DNA from: Rubrivivax rivuli
Lineage (GTDB): Bacteria > Pseudomonadota > Gammaproteobacteria > Burkholderiales > Burkholderiaceae_C
Direction of reading: 5' to 3'
DNA: 64,000 bases
Assembly: GCF_004016505.1 (NCBI RefSeq)
Contig: NZ_SACR01000007.1
Span: 124,001 to 188,000 of the forward strand
Below the pieces are notes generated by a model that did no database searches, was not told where the DNA came from, and saw nothing but the letters and a program-made list of their open reading frames with translations. Each line of letters opens with the position of its first letter. Position 1 is the stretch's first letter. Both the position numbers and the translations under genes were made by a program. This document shows, one piece after another, positions 18,453 through 25,649 of this stretch.

Positions 18453-18776
18453 TTAGTCCAAGCCAGCCGCTTCACTGGCTGGCCGCATTGCGGCTTGAAG
18501 TACCTCTTCAAACCGCCGCACCAGCTCGGTAGCAGAGCACCCCAGCGCCGCCGCAATGCGCACAACGGCCACGATGTTCGGCGCCCCCTGGCCGCGCTCC
18601 AGCTTGCCCATGTAGGAGCGGTCGACGCCGGCCAGCAGGGCGAGGTTCTCCTGCGAGATCTTGGCTTCCCGCCGCATGTTGACCACGGCTTCGCCGAACG
18701 CACGGGCTACCGCAGGGTCTGCTGATGTGGCGCCGGCCGGGCGGCCAGCTTTGAGAGGTTTGGCGGCTTCATTCAT
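18453..18776 (-). CDS. XRE-family transcriptional regulator
   Basis: This 107-aa protein has a Cro/C1-type HTH at about 30-85 (FGEAVVNMRREAKISQENLALLAGVDRSYMGKLERGQGAPNIVAVVRIAAALG). It has a basic N-terminal arm (KPLKAGRPAGATSADPAVA) and a short helical tail. It is convergent with the XRE-ImmA gene and divergent from the exported-protein gene at 18894, so it may control that cassette. An AT-rich stretch (about 18790-18815) lies between, but no clear -35/-10 pair can be named. The very similar gene at 37266-37517 also sits beside an exported protein carrying the same short motif. Confidence 0.85.
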   Translation of the reverse strand: MNEAAKPLKAGRPAGATSADPAVARAFGEAVVNMRREAKISQENLALLAGVDRSYMGKLERGQGAPNIVAVVRIAAALGCSATELVRRFEEVLQAAMRPASEAAGLD

Positions 18777-18893
18777 GCACCTCAGGTTTTCATTGTGTAT
18801 ACATAAAAACCACGGTTAAAAAATCCCTTTCGGATAGAGTTGCTTGCATCCGGTGGCCGATCTGGTGGTTGCCAACAACGGTCAAGGAGCACC

Positions 18894-19445
18894 ATGCAAC
18901 TCGCGCGTTCCCGTCGAGGCCAAGCTGTCGCCGCTTTCGTGTGCGCACTGCTGGTGGGGCCGGCTGCTCAAGGGGCGGCGGCCGCCGCGGCTGATTCGAT
19001 GCAAGCCGCTGCGGAAGCTGCCCGGCGAGATGTGGATCCGTCGGTCAAAGGTGCGGTCGGTGATGTGCCCCGCACGTCGTCGGCAGGGCTGCTGTCTGAT
19101 GCGGCGACTGCCGCACGGCGGGACAGCGATCCAAACCTCAATGGCCGCCTGGTGGACGGCCTGCCGCCTCAGGCTTCCGTCGCTGGCGGTTCGGACCTCA
19201 CCGGCGCCTGGGAGGCCTACGAACGCTGCCACTGGCAGGCTGCCTTCGGCGCATTCGCTGCAGCCGCTGACGCCGGCGTTACTGAGGCGGCCCGAATGGC
19301 GCTTGCGATGGCCAAACACGGCAGCCTGCTGTACCGGGAGGTGTTCGTCGTCTCAGCAGCGCAGCTGGGCTCGTGGCAGCGCCTGGTGCAGTTCGCGTCG
19401 GCCTCGGCGGCCAATGCGTCCTCGGCACAGGGAGTGACGCAGTGA
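18894..19445 (+). CDS. Exported protein with repeated AARRDxDPxxxG motif
   Basis: This 183-aa protein has a signal peptide (residues 1-28, basic N-terminus then hydrophobic core). Two copies of a short motif follow, at about 38-53 (AAAEAARRDVDPSVKG) and 69-84 (DAATAARRDSDPNLNG). A helical C-terminal part (WEAYERCHWQAAFGAFAAAADAGVTEAARMA) resembles one Sel1/TPR-like repeat. The ATG at 18894 follows AAGGAG, a good ribosome-binding site. I do not know the function. The same motif recurs in the exported protein at 37677. Its stop overlaps the GTG start of the next gene. Confidence 0.7.
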   Translation: MQLARSRRGQAVAAFVCALLVGPAAQGAAAAAADSMQAAAEAARRDVDPSVKGAVGDVPRTSSAGLLSDAATAARRDSDPNLNGRLVDGLPPQASVAGGSDLTGAWEAYERCHWQAAFGAFAAAADAGVTEAARMALAMAKHGSLLYREVFVVSAAQLGSWQRLVQFASASAANASSAQGVTQ

Positions 19446-19951
19446 TCAATGCGCTGCAGTTCACTGACCTGGCCGTCGGCGGGTTCGAGGCCGCCGTGGA
19501 AGGCTTTGTCCATCGCCGCCAGGAGCAAGCCGCGTCTGACGCCCTCGAAGACGCACACGAAGCGCGGGCGTCGGCGAAGGCCTGGCATGACTACGCCAAA
19601 AGCCTCGAGCGTCGCAATGCGCAGCTGGCCGGCTGCCTGGCCCAGATCCAGCAGGACTACCGCACGGCCCAGTCGCGGCAGCAGAGCATCCAGGACACGT
19701 TCGAGCGGTACACCGTGGTGCTGACGCAGCGCATCCGGGAGCTGGACGAGAAGCTGCAGCAGGTCAGCGCCACGCGGTTTGCCCTGAACTGTGCGCGTGC
19801 CAGCGAGCGTCAACGCCGTCGTTCGGAGGATGTGACCGAGGAGCGCATCGCCGCCGATGAACAGGCCTACAAGGCCAACATCGTGTGGTTCATGGTCCAT
19901 CAGAACGTGCGGCTCGGTGTGCCGGACGTGCCGATGCCGAGGACGAAGTGA
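19442..19951 (+). CDS. Coiled-coil protein of unknown function
   Basis: This 169-aa soluble protein is almost wholly helical. A long coiled coil runs from about residue 15 to 120 (EDAHEARASAKAWHDYAKSLERRN, QRIRELDEKLQQVSATRF). It has no signal peptide. It starts with GTG overlapping the upstream TGA (GTGA), which suggests translational coupling with the exported protein. It precedes the AAA+ ATPase gene by 158 bp. A structural or adaptor role for the ATPase is only inference. Confidence 0.65.
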   Translation: MINALQFTDLAVGGFEAAVEGFVHRRQEQAASDALEDAHEARASAKAWHDYAKSLERRNAQLAGCLAQIQQDYRTAQSRQQSIQDTFERYTVVLTQRIRELDEKLQQVSATRFALNCARASERQRRRSEDVTEERIAADEQAYKANIVWFMVHQNVRLGVPDVPMPRTK

Positions 19952-20109
19952 TCGGGACGCCCGCACGCCTCACCGCGGTTCTGGATACAGTAAGCACAAC
20001 TTTCAGCTGAACGCCAAGCCGTTCTGTGGCGACCCACGGTCGCGATCTTGTTGCACGCGGTGCGCGCCATGAGGGCTGCGCACGCCCGTGCCGTCAACAG
20101 GATCGCCGC

Positions 20110-21252
20110 ATGACGCACCACAACACCTCCCCTGAACCGCAAGACGGAACTGAGAGCCCAGCTGACCGATTGCGGCGCAGATGTACCGCAGATTCGAAAG
20201 TCGTCCGCAACGAAAGCATTGAGGACCTGCTCTGCGCGCCAACCGGGGGCGAGGCTGCAGCCGATAAGGGCGCATCCGAATCTCCGCGGCACATGCTGTG
20301 CAGCTGGGAAGCCGTGGACGAGCTGGCCGCTGCGGTGTCGATGGACATCGGTAACGAAGACCTTCGGAAACGAAACGCAGCCGTCCTTGCCACGCTGCGG
20401 CGAACAGACGGGCGGTTTCGCCGGCTGTGGCGCCTGCCAGACGCCTGGCGAACCGACATCGACGCGCTGGAGCGTGCGTTTTCCAACTTCGGTGAGGTGC
20501 TGGGGCATGTGCGTGCCATGGGAGCGCTCGCGGAACTGCACGATGGCGTGATCAAGCTCGACCCGATGCTTCTCGATGGGGTGCCAGGCACCGGGAAATC
20601 GACCTTCGCCGAGCAGCTCGCCAAGATCGTGGCCGGCGGATTCCAGCGCATCCAGATGAGCTCTGCAGAAACCGGCGCCCAGCTCGGCGGGTCGTCCGCC
20701 ACCTGGGCGAACAGCCAGACCGGGCAGGTCTTCGAGCTGCTGGTGAACGGCCGGTTTGCCAACCCGGTGATTCTGCTCGACGAACTGGACAAGGCGATGC
20801 TGCATCCAGGCGAGCGCTTCTCGCCCGTCGGGCCGCTGTACCCGCTGCTCGAGCCCGCCATGGCGCGAACCTTCCGCGACATCTCGGTGCCGATGCTGCA
20901 GATGGATGCGTCGTCGATCGTGTGGCTGGCCACGTCCAATGAGCGCCGCCTGTTGCCAGAGGCCATCCTGAGCCGTTTGCACCCCTTCGACATCCAGCTG
21001 CCAGGCCCCGGGGGCGCTGTCGAGGTGGTGCATTCGGTGCTGCGACAGCTCGCACAGGCCGAGGCCGTATTCGCGCGCTTCCATCTGGATTCGGACGCCG
21101 CAGCCAAGCTGGCCCAGCACGGGCCCCGTGCCGTGCGTGGCCTGCTGCGACGGGCGTGCGGGAACGCGGCCCAGGCGTCGCGCTGGACCGTCCACGCGGA
21201 CGATGTGCCCGACGGCCGTGTGGAGCGCGCGCCCATGGGGTTCCGAGCATGA
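20110..21252 (+). CDS. Lon-like AAA+ ATPase without protease domain
   Basis: This 380-aa protein has a ~115-residue N-terminal extension, then an AAA+ module. Walker A is GVPGTGKST (157-165), Walker B is ILLDELDKA (221-229), the sensor 1 region is WLATSNERRLLPEAILSR, and a C-terminal helical lid contains RGLLRRA as sensor 2. The pattern is that of the Lon/ATP-dependent protease ATPase module, but the frame ends straight after the lid, with no Ser-Lys protease domain. It would act as an unfoldase or remodelling ATPase. The ATG at 20110 is preferred over upstream in-frame starts. It overlaps the next gene by 4 bp (ATGA), so the two products probably work together. Confidence 0.85.
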   Translation: MTHHNTSPEPQDGTESPADRLRRRCTADSKVVRNESIEDLLCAPTGGEAAADKGASESPRHMLCSWEAVDELAAAVSMDIGNEDLRKRNAAVLATLRRTDGRFRRLWRLPDAWRTDIDALERAFSNFGEVLGHVRAMGALAELHDGVIKLDPMLLDGVPGTGKSTFAEQLAKIVAGGFQRIQMSSAETGAQLGGSSATWANSQTGQVFELLVNGRFANPVILLDELDKAMLHPGERFSPVGPLYPLLEPAMARTFRDISVPMLQMDASSIVWLATSNERRLLPEAILSRLHPFDIQLPGPGGAVEVVHSVLRQLAQAEAVFARFHLDSDAAAKLAQHGPRAVRGLLRRACGNAAQASRWTVHADDVPDGRVERAPMGFRA

Positions 21253-21764
21253 GCTCGGCGCCGCTTCGCCGGGCCTGGGATGGCCGGACCCTGGAGCAGG
21301 AACTGTTGGACCTGGAGGACTGGCGGCCGCTCAACGACGAAGAGTGCCAAGCCTGGCGGGCCGGCGAACTGGGCCCGGCCCCCGATGGCCAGCTGTTCGG
21401 CCTTAGCCCCTGCGGCATCGCTGTCGTCTACAGGGAGCGCAGCCTGGAGGAAGCCGTCGTGGCGCTGCACAGCGTGGGCGCTCATGGCCTCCTGGTCGCC
21501 TTGCTGGACTCCGCGGAAGGGAACCAGCTCCACGGAGCAGCCCGGCTGGATGTCTGCATCGCGCTCGGTGACCAGGCACGCGCGCTGCGGGCCTTGGAGG
21601 ACGAGGCGCCTTGGGCGCGCGAGTACGTGCTTGACGACCGGCTGCGCCCGTGGACACGCCCCGCTGTCTGGCAGTGGGCGCAGGACGTCGCCCGGATCGT
21701 GGCTGCGCGCGAGGCAGCCATGGCGGCGATGCACGGCGCGGAAGGCCTTGGGACCGAATGCTGA
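21249..21764 (+). CDS. Unknown 171-aa protein coupled to the AAA+ ATPase
   Basis: I do not recognise a family. The protein is acidic and helical, with tryptophan-rich segments (WDGRTLEQELLDLEDWRPLNDEECQAWRAGELG) and LYRERSLEEAVVALHSVGAHGLLVALLDS, and it has no membrane or export signal. The ATG overlaps the stop of the Lon-like ATPase by 4 bp, so tight coupling is expected. A substrate adaptor for the ATPase is a reasonable guess, but nothing in the sequence proves it. Confidence 0.65.
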   Translation: MSSAPLRRAWDGRTLEQELLDLEDWRPLNDEECQAWRAGELGPAPDGQLFGLSPCGIAVVYRERSLEEAVVALHSVGAHGLLVALLDSAEGNQLHGAARLDVCIALGDQARALRALEDEAPWAREYVLDDRLRPWTRPAVWQWAQDVARIVAAREAAMAAMHGAEGLGTEC

Positions 21765-21902
21765 ACGACGTGTCGTGATCGTTGCTTGCAACGGTGGCGA
21801 AGCTTCGGAGGCGATGAACGTCTCCTTCGACCGGGCGCGTTGGGTCACTACCGGAATGACTCCAAAATGCGCAAGCAAGAATGAACAACAAGTGTGCGCA
21901 CC

Positions 21903-22322
21903 ATGACCAGTCCGACCAAGAAGACCGCTCGCCCGCGGCGCGTCACCGCCCCGCGCTCAAAGGCCGCCAAAGCCAGGGTGAACTTCCGGTTGTCGGAGGC
22001 GGATCTGCTGGCCCTGGACGCTGCCGCCGAGCAGAACCACCGCAGCCGGTCCGAGCTGATCGTCCTCGGCTTGCAACGCTGCCTGGCTGACGGCGTCTGG
22101 CGGCCAACCACGTCGCCATCGGCCTTGCAGCAGCCGGACACCGTGTCGCCGTCTCCTGAGCTGGTCGCCCTGTCGCAGGTGTTGATGGCAGCGGTGATGG
22201 GGCTCGATGTCCTCTACGCGGGCAAGAAGCGCACATCGACGGCGATGCAGGAAGCCGCAGCCACCGTTGCCGACGCGCGCAAGAGGCTCTCGAACTTGCT
22301 TCAGGATATTCAGTGCTCCTGA
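21903..22322 (+). CDS. Ribbon-helix-helix protein, probable relaxase accessory factor
   Basis: This 139-aa protein has a basic N-terminus (SPTKKTARPRRVTAPRSKAAKA) followed by a ribbon-helix-helix fold at about 25-70 (ARVNFRLSEADLLALDAAAEQNHRSRSELIVLGLQRCL). The C-terminal half is helical. Proteins of this kind (MobC/TraJ-like) bind oriT and recruit the relaxase. The next gene overlaps it by 10 bp and encodes a relaxase-like protein, supporting that role. ATG at 21903 is preferred; a GTG three codons earlier is possible. Confidence 0.75.
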   Translation: MTSPTKKTARPRRVTAPRSKAAKARVNFRLSEADLLALDAAAEQNHRSRSELIVLGLQRCLADGVWRPTTSPSALQQPDTVSPSPELVALSQVLMAAVMGLDVLYAGKKRTSTAMQEAAATVADARKRLSNLLQDIQCS

Positions 22323-22984
22323 AGATCATCAACCACCGGCGCAAGCAGCCGCGCCGGCGCGCGGACTTGCGGCGGCTGTTTCGCTACCTGTTCTCGCCCC
22401 AGCATTCCTTGTCCGGCAAGGATGTGCGGCTTCTCGGGCCGCCACAGCTTTACAAACTTGCGCTGACGGCCATGCCCTGGGGCGATGACGATGAGATTGC
22501 CGAAGCGGCAGCTCAGTTGACACTGCAGATGGACCGCTACTGCCGAGCGGCCAAGGCAGGGGTGCAGATCCCGCCGGTCTGGTACGTGCACATCGTCATC
22601 TCGTTCGCGCCAGCGGCGGCCCGCATGCTGAAAGAGCCTCAAGACCCGCACCGCCATGTGCCGCAGTGGGCCTCGAGTGCGCAGAACGCCTACCGTCTGG
22701 CTCGCGACGCCTTGGACTTCTTCGGCTGGACGCCGAACCGCCCGACCGTGATGGTGGTGCACGGCGACAAGCGCCACATCCATGTGCACGTCGTCGCGGT
22801 GATCCCGGTGCTCAACGACGACGACTGGAACGTGCTGAAGAACTCTCGCAAGCACCTGAACGAAGTGGCCAAGCTGTGCGCAGGCGCCTACGGCATTCCA
22901 CTCGCTGGGCGTGCGGCGCATGCGCATCACCGGAAGTGGGGGCACCTGCTGGATGTGAGGCCAGGGGCTTCGCAGGGCAGCTGA
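22313..22984 (+). CDS. Small MOB-type relaxase domain protein
   Basis: This 223-aa protein contains the three-histidine metal site of mobilisation relaxases, VVHGDKRHIHVHVVAVI (H150, H155, H157, H159). The strand before it is YVHIVISFAP, and a candidate nicking tyrosine is Y25 in LFRYLFSPQHSLSG. Relaxases usually run to 300 residues or many more with extra domains; here only the nuclease domain is present. The start is a GTG inside the upstream gene (10-bp overlap). The stop is genuine in this sequence, not a frameshift that I can see. A nick site (oriT) would be expected nearby, perhaps between 21765 and 21902. Confidence 0.75.
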   Translation: MLLKIINHRRKQPRRRADLRRLFRYLFSPQHSLSGKDVRLLGPPQLYKLALTAMPWGDDDEIAEAAAQLTLQMDRYCRAAKAGVQIPPVWYVHIVISFAPAAARMLKEPQDPHRHVPQWASSAQNAYRLARDALDFFGWTPNRPTVMVVHGDKRHIHVHVVAVIPVLNDDDWNVLKNSRKHLNEVAKLCAGAYGIPLAGRAAHAHHRKWGHLLDVRPGASQGS

Positions 22985-23033
22985 TCGGATGACATCGGGT
23001 GTTGGGGTGGCATGCTGAAGACATGATCATTCG

Positions 23034-23138
23034 CCACCGTGCCACCGTGCCACCGTGCCACCGTGCCACCGTGCCACCGTGCCACCGTGCCACCGTGATG
23101 ACATGGTGATGTGGTGATGTGGTGATGTGGTGACACGG
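23034..23138. repeat. 8-bp tandem repeat cluster, candidate centromere-like site
   Basis: Eight perfect copies of CCACCGTG run from 23034 to 23097. They are followed by a related but oppositely patterned set with the word GTGATGTG in three 8-bp steps, ending in GTGACACGG (23138). On the minus strand the second part reads as ATCACCAC units. The same words (GTGACACGG, GTGGTGACATG) recur near the ParB-like gene at 46.4-48.0 kb. The cluster lies between the relaxase and the 575-aa gene and is not part of any credible reading frame. Confidence 0.7.
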
Positions 23139-23171
23139 CGCCGCGGTCCCGGTTGACCAGCTGAACGGACA

Positions 23172-24899
23172 ATGGCTGGGGTTTGCAACAGGAGATCAGG
23201 AGGGGCGGCGTTGTTGTCTACGGGTTCGAAGTCGCCTCGCGCGGGCATCTGGCAGACGGTCGCCGTTGTGCAGGAGTCCAGCGCCGATCTGCTGGTCGCA
23301 GTCGTTCCGGTCTCTGATTCAGATCTGCCCTTCTTCATCGCCGATGGTGAACTCACCGTCGTCGCAGCTCGCCAGGGGCGAGATGGAAAGGCTGCGCTGG
23401 TGATGTTGGCTGCGCAACGACCATTGCTTGGCCAGCTGACTGGCCTCTTGCTTGCCCGCCGTGCGCTCCCCGTGGGTACCGATGAGGGCCTGCGAATCCA
23501 CTGCCACTCGGTGGCCGTTGATGCCGCGCGCAGGACGGTCTCCGTCGTGGCATCGCTGGTGCCGGGCGACAGCGCGGTGCCGAAGGCGGTGCGCGACGCG
23601 GCCATCGTCTGCGTGACCCGAGAGCGGGCCGCGGAGGCGCAGGCTGCCGCGCGGTGGGCAGTCGATGAGATCGATGGTTCGGCGAGTCCGGGCCCGGGTG
23701 CCGCGGGCGCGGCGCATGAGCGGCCGGCGCTCGACATCACACCGTTGCTGGAACTGATGCCGCCCGGCTTTGCCGTCCGGCTGAACAAGTCCTCGGTGGC
23801 CTCGGCTGATCGGGCAATCGCCAAGGCCATCCTGTCGGCGCCGGATCCTGCGCATCCGCCACCGCGTGACGGCCAGTACCAGGCGTTGATCGTGGACGCG
23901 GGCGCAGGCCGGCGTCTGGCCGTGGTCACCTGGCAGCCCCATCGCGGCGATCCGTCTTATGGCGAAGTCCGTACGGCGGCCGAGCGTCGGTTGCCACGGG
24001 CCTTCGCCTCGCCACGCCAGACCGGCGCGCATCCACCGTTGCAGCCTGTGGGCCGTCACGACGGCATCGTGCGCGACGCCAGGCCCTTCGATCCCGCCGA
24101 CCCCGCCTGGCTCGGCGCCTTCGACAGCGAAGCGGTGTTCGACTTCCCAGACCCGCAGGCTGCGGCTGATCGGATCCGGGCGCTGCAGGGCCAGGTCGGG
24201 TTCGAGGCCATCGCCTGGTACCAACCGCACCACACCCATGCCGAGAGCGCCTGGGGCATCTACTTCGACGCCGCGAACCTGGACGGCTTCATCAGCAGTC
24301 TGCTACTGGATCTGCAGCGCGAAGGCTTTGGCCGCGGCAGTGATGCCCTGGCGGCCAAGCTCGGCGTCGGCTTGGTCTATGAGCACGTGCTGTTTCACGC
24401 CCAGGTGGAAGCCGCGCTCACCTGGATGGAGCTGCAGGCCGGGCATGCCAAGTTCTTGCCCTACCAAACCCGGGTGTGCACGGCCGTGCGTGGCACGGAC
24501 GATTGGCTGGAAGAGGCGCTGGCCAACTTCTGGGCCTGGTCGTGGCTGAGCGCGGATTCGATGCTGGCCATGATCACCGGCGCGTTGACGGGCAGCCAGC
24601 ACGCCGCACTGGAGCGCATCGTCCAGGCGACGCTGGACCGGTCGCCCGCCGGCCACCGGCGCTGGCGTGACGGCCGACAGCGAGAGTCGTGGCGAACCCT
24701 GGCGACACAGACCGTCAGCGGCAAGCGGGTCCTGCCGCCGCCTGGCATCGGCCTACCCCTGGAGCCGACCTTGCGCGGCTCGCTGCCCTTCGACTTCCGC
24801 CCCACCGACGTGCCGCTGCGCATTGTGGGCGCTGGCCGGGTGGTGACCAGCCTGCTGCGCTCGCCGGCCGCAAACAACGGTCGTCCGGCCAAGGTGTGA
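23172..24899 (+). CDS. Unknown 575-aa protein with metalloprotease-like motif
   Basis: I do not recognise a family by name. The N-terminal ~160 residues are beta-rich, a variable Gly/Ala/Pro linker follows (about 170-185), and a conserved-looking C-terminal half begins near 320 (FDSEAVFDFPDPQAAADRI). At 403-413 it reads YEHVLFHAQVE, and at 445-451 WLEEALA. The order E-H-x3-H followed about 38 residues later by an EE pair resembles a zinc site with a distal Glu ligand, but it is not the standard HExxH. No signal peptide or membrane segment is seen. It is flanked by the repeat cluster and the type I restriction operon. Its function is open. Confidence 0.65.
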   Translation: MAGVCNRRSGGAALLSTGSKSPRAGIWQTVAVVQESSADLLVAVVPVSDSDLPFFIADGELTVVAARQGRDGKAALVMLAAQRPLLGQLTGLLLARRALPVGTDEGLRIHCHSVAVDAARRTVSVVASLVPGDSAVPKAVRDAAIVCVTRERAAEAQAAARWAVDEIDGSASPGPGAAGAAHERPALDITPLLELMPPGFAVRLNKSSVASADRAIAKAILSAPDPAHPPPRDGQYQALIVDAGAGRRLAVVTWQPHRGDPSYGEVRTAAERRLPRAFASPRQTGAHPPLQPVGRHDGIVRDARPFDPADPAWLGAFDSEAVFDFPDPQAAADRIRALQGQVGFEAIAWYQPHHTHAESAWGIYFDAANLDGFISSLLLDLQREGFGRGSDALAAKLGVGLVYEHVLFHAQVEAALTWMELQAGHAKFLPYQTRVCTAVRGTDDWLEEALANFWAWSWLSADSMLAMITGALTGSQHAALERIVQATLDRSPAGHRRWRDGRQRESWRTLATQTVSGKRVLPPPGIGLPLEPTLRGSLPFDFRPTDVPLRIVGAGRVVTSLLRSPAANNGRPAKV

Positions 24900-24995
24900 G
24901 GCGCTGCTTGCTCACACTCGGTCGGGTGTTGCGGGCTTCATGACGAACTGCTGAGCTCCGGTGGATTGCTCCAATCTAATTGAAGCAAATAGTTT

Positions 24996-25023
24996 TTGCA
25001 CTCGTCATGATGGCGCGTATTAT
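24996..25023 (+). promoter_or_regulatory. Promoter of the type I restriction-modification operon
   Basis: TTGCAC (24996-25001), a 16-bp spacer and TATTAT (25018-25023) form a good sigma-70 promoter. The transcript would start at about 25030, one or two bases before the GTG at 25032, so the first message may be leaderless. The imperfect direct repeat ATTGAAGCAAA / ATTGATGCAAA flanks the promoter (about 24979 and 25035) and could be a regulator site. Confidence 0.6.
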
Positions 25024-25031
25024 GCTCCACT

Positions 25032-25649
25032 GTGATTGATGCAAACTTCTTCTCGTTGAGTCAGGCTGCTGCCGTCCAGTCGGGCTATCCGTTCCGGGGC
25101 ACGATTGAGGGTGCCCAAGACGGCGGCGTGATAGCGCTGCAGATGAAGGATGTCGATCCCGAGTCGGGCATTGCATGGGCGGGCGCGCTGCGCACGCACT
25201 TGCCTGGCCGCAAGGGGCCGAGCTGGTTGCAGCCCGGCGACCTGCTCTTTGTCGCCAAAGGCGCGCGCTTCTACGCGGTAGTGGTGGATACGCCGCCCAT
25301 GCCCTCGGTCTGCGGCCCGGCCTTCTTCCATCTGCGCGTGCAGCCTGGCGTCGCGGTGGAGCCGGCCTTTTTGGCTTGGCAGATCAACCAGCCACCGTTT
25401 CAGCGCCTGCTGATGCAGAGCGCCGAGGGCAGCGGCCAGCTCAGCATCCGCCGCCCGGTGCTGGAGGCGCTGCCACTGGCCGTGCCTCCCATGCCGCAGC
25501 AGCGCCGCATCGTTGCACTGGACCGCGCCGCCCGCGCTGAGCGGGCCACGCTGCGCCGCCTCATCCAGAACCGCGAACAACAACTCCATGCGCTGGCTGA
25601 AGCCCTGTCGGCGGCCTCCATGCGCAGTCAACAGACCACCCGCCCATGA
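25032..25649 (+). CDS. Half-size type I specificity (S) protein
   Basis: This 205-aa protein looks like one target-recognition domain plus one conserved helix of HsdS. It has LQMKDVDPESGIAW, LQPGDLLFVAKGARFYAVVV, GQLSIRRPVLEALPLAVPPMPQQRRIVALD and a final helical spacer. Full HsdS has two such halves. The GTG start sits right after the promoter, and the stop overlaps hsdM by 4 bp. A complete two-domain HsdS is encoded further down the same operon, so this gene is extra. It may dimerise to give a symmetrical specificity, or regulate the system. Both ideas are inference. Confidence 0.75.
   Translation: MIDANFFSLSQAAAVQSGYPFRGTIEGAQDGGVIALQMKDVDPESGIAWAGALRTHLPGRKGPSWLQPGDLLFVAKGARFYAVVVDTPPMPSVCGPAFFHLRVQPGVAVEPAFLAWQINQPPFQRLLMQSAEGSGQLSIRRPVLEALPLAVPPMPQQRRIVALDRAARAERATLRRLIQNREQQLHALAEALSAASMRSQQTTRP

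Noticed and set aside
23034..23138. CRISPR array
   Set aside because: The repeats are 8 bp and contiguous, with no spacers and no cas genes nearby.
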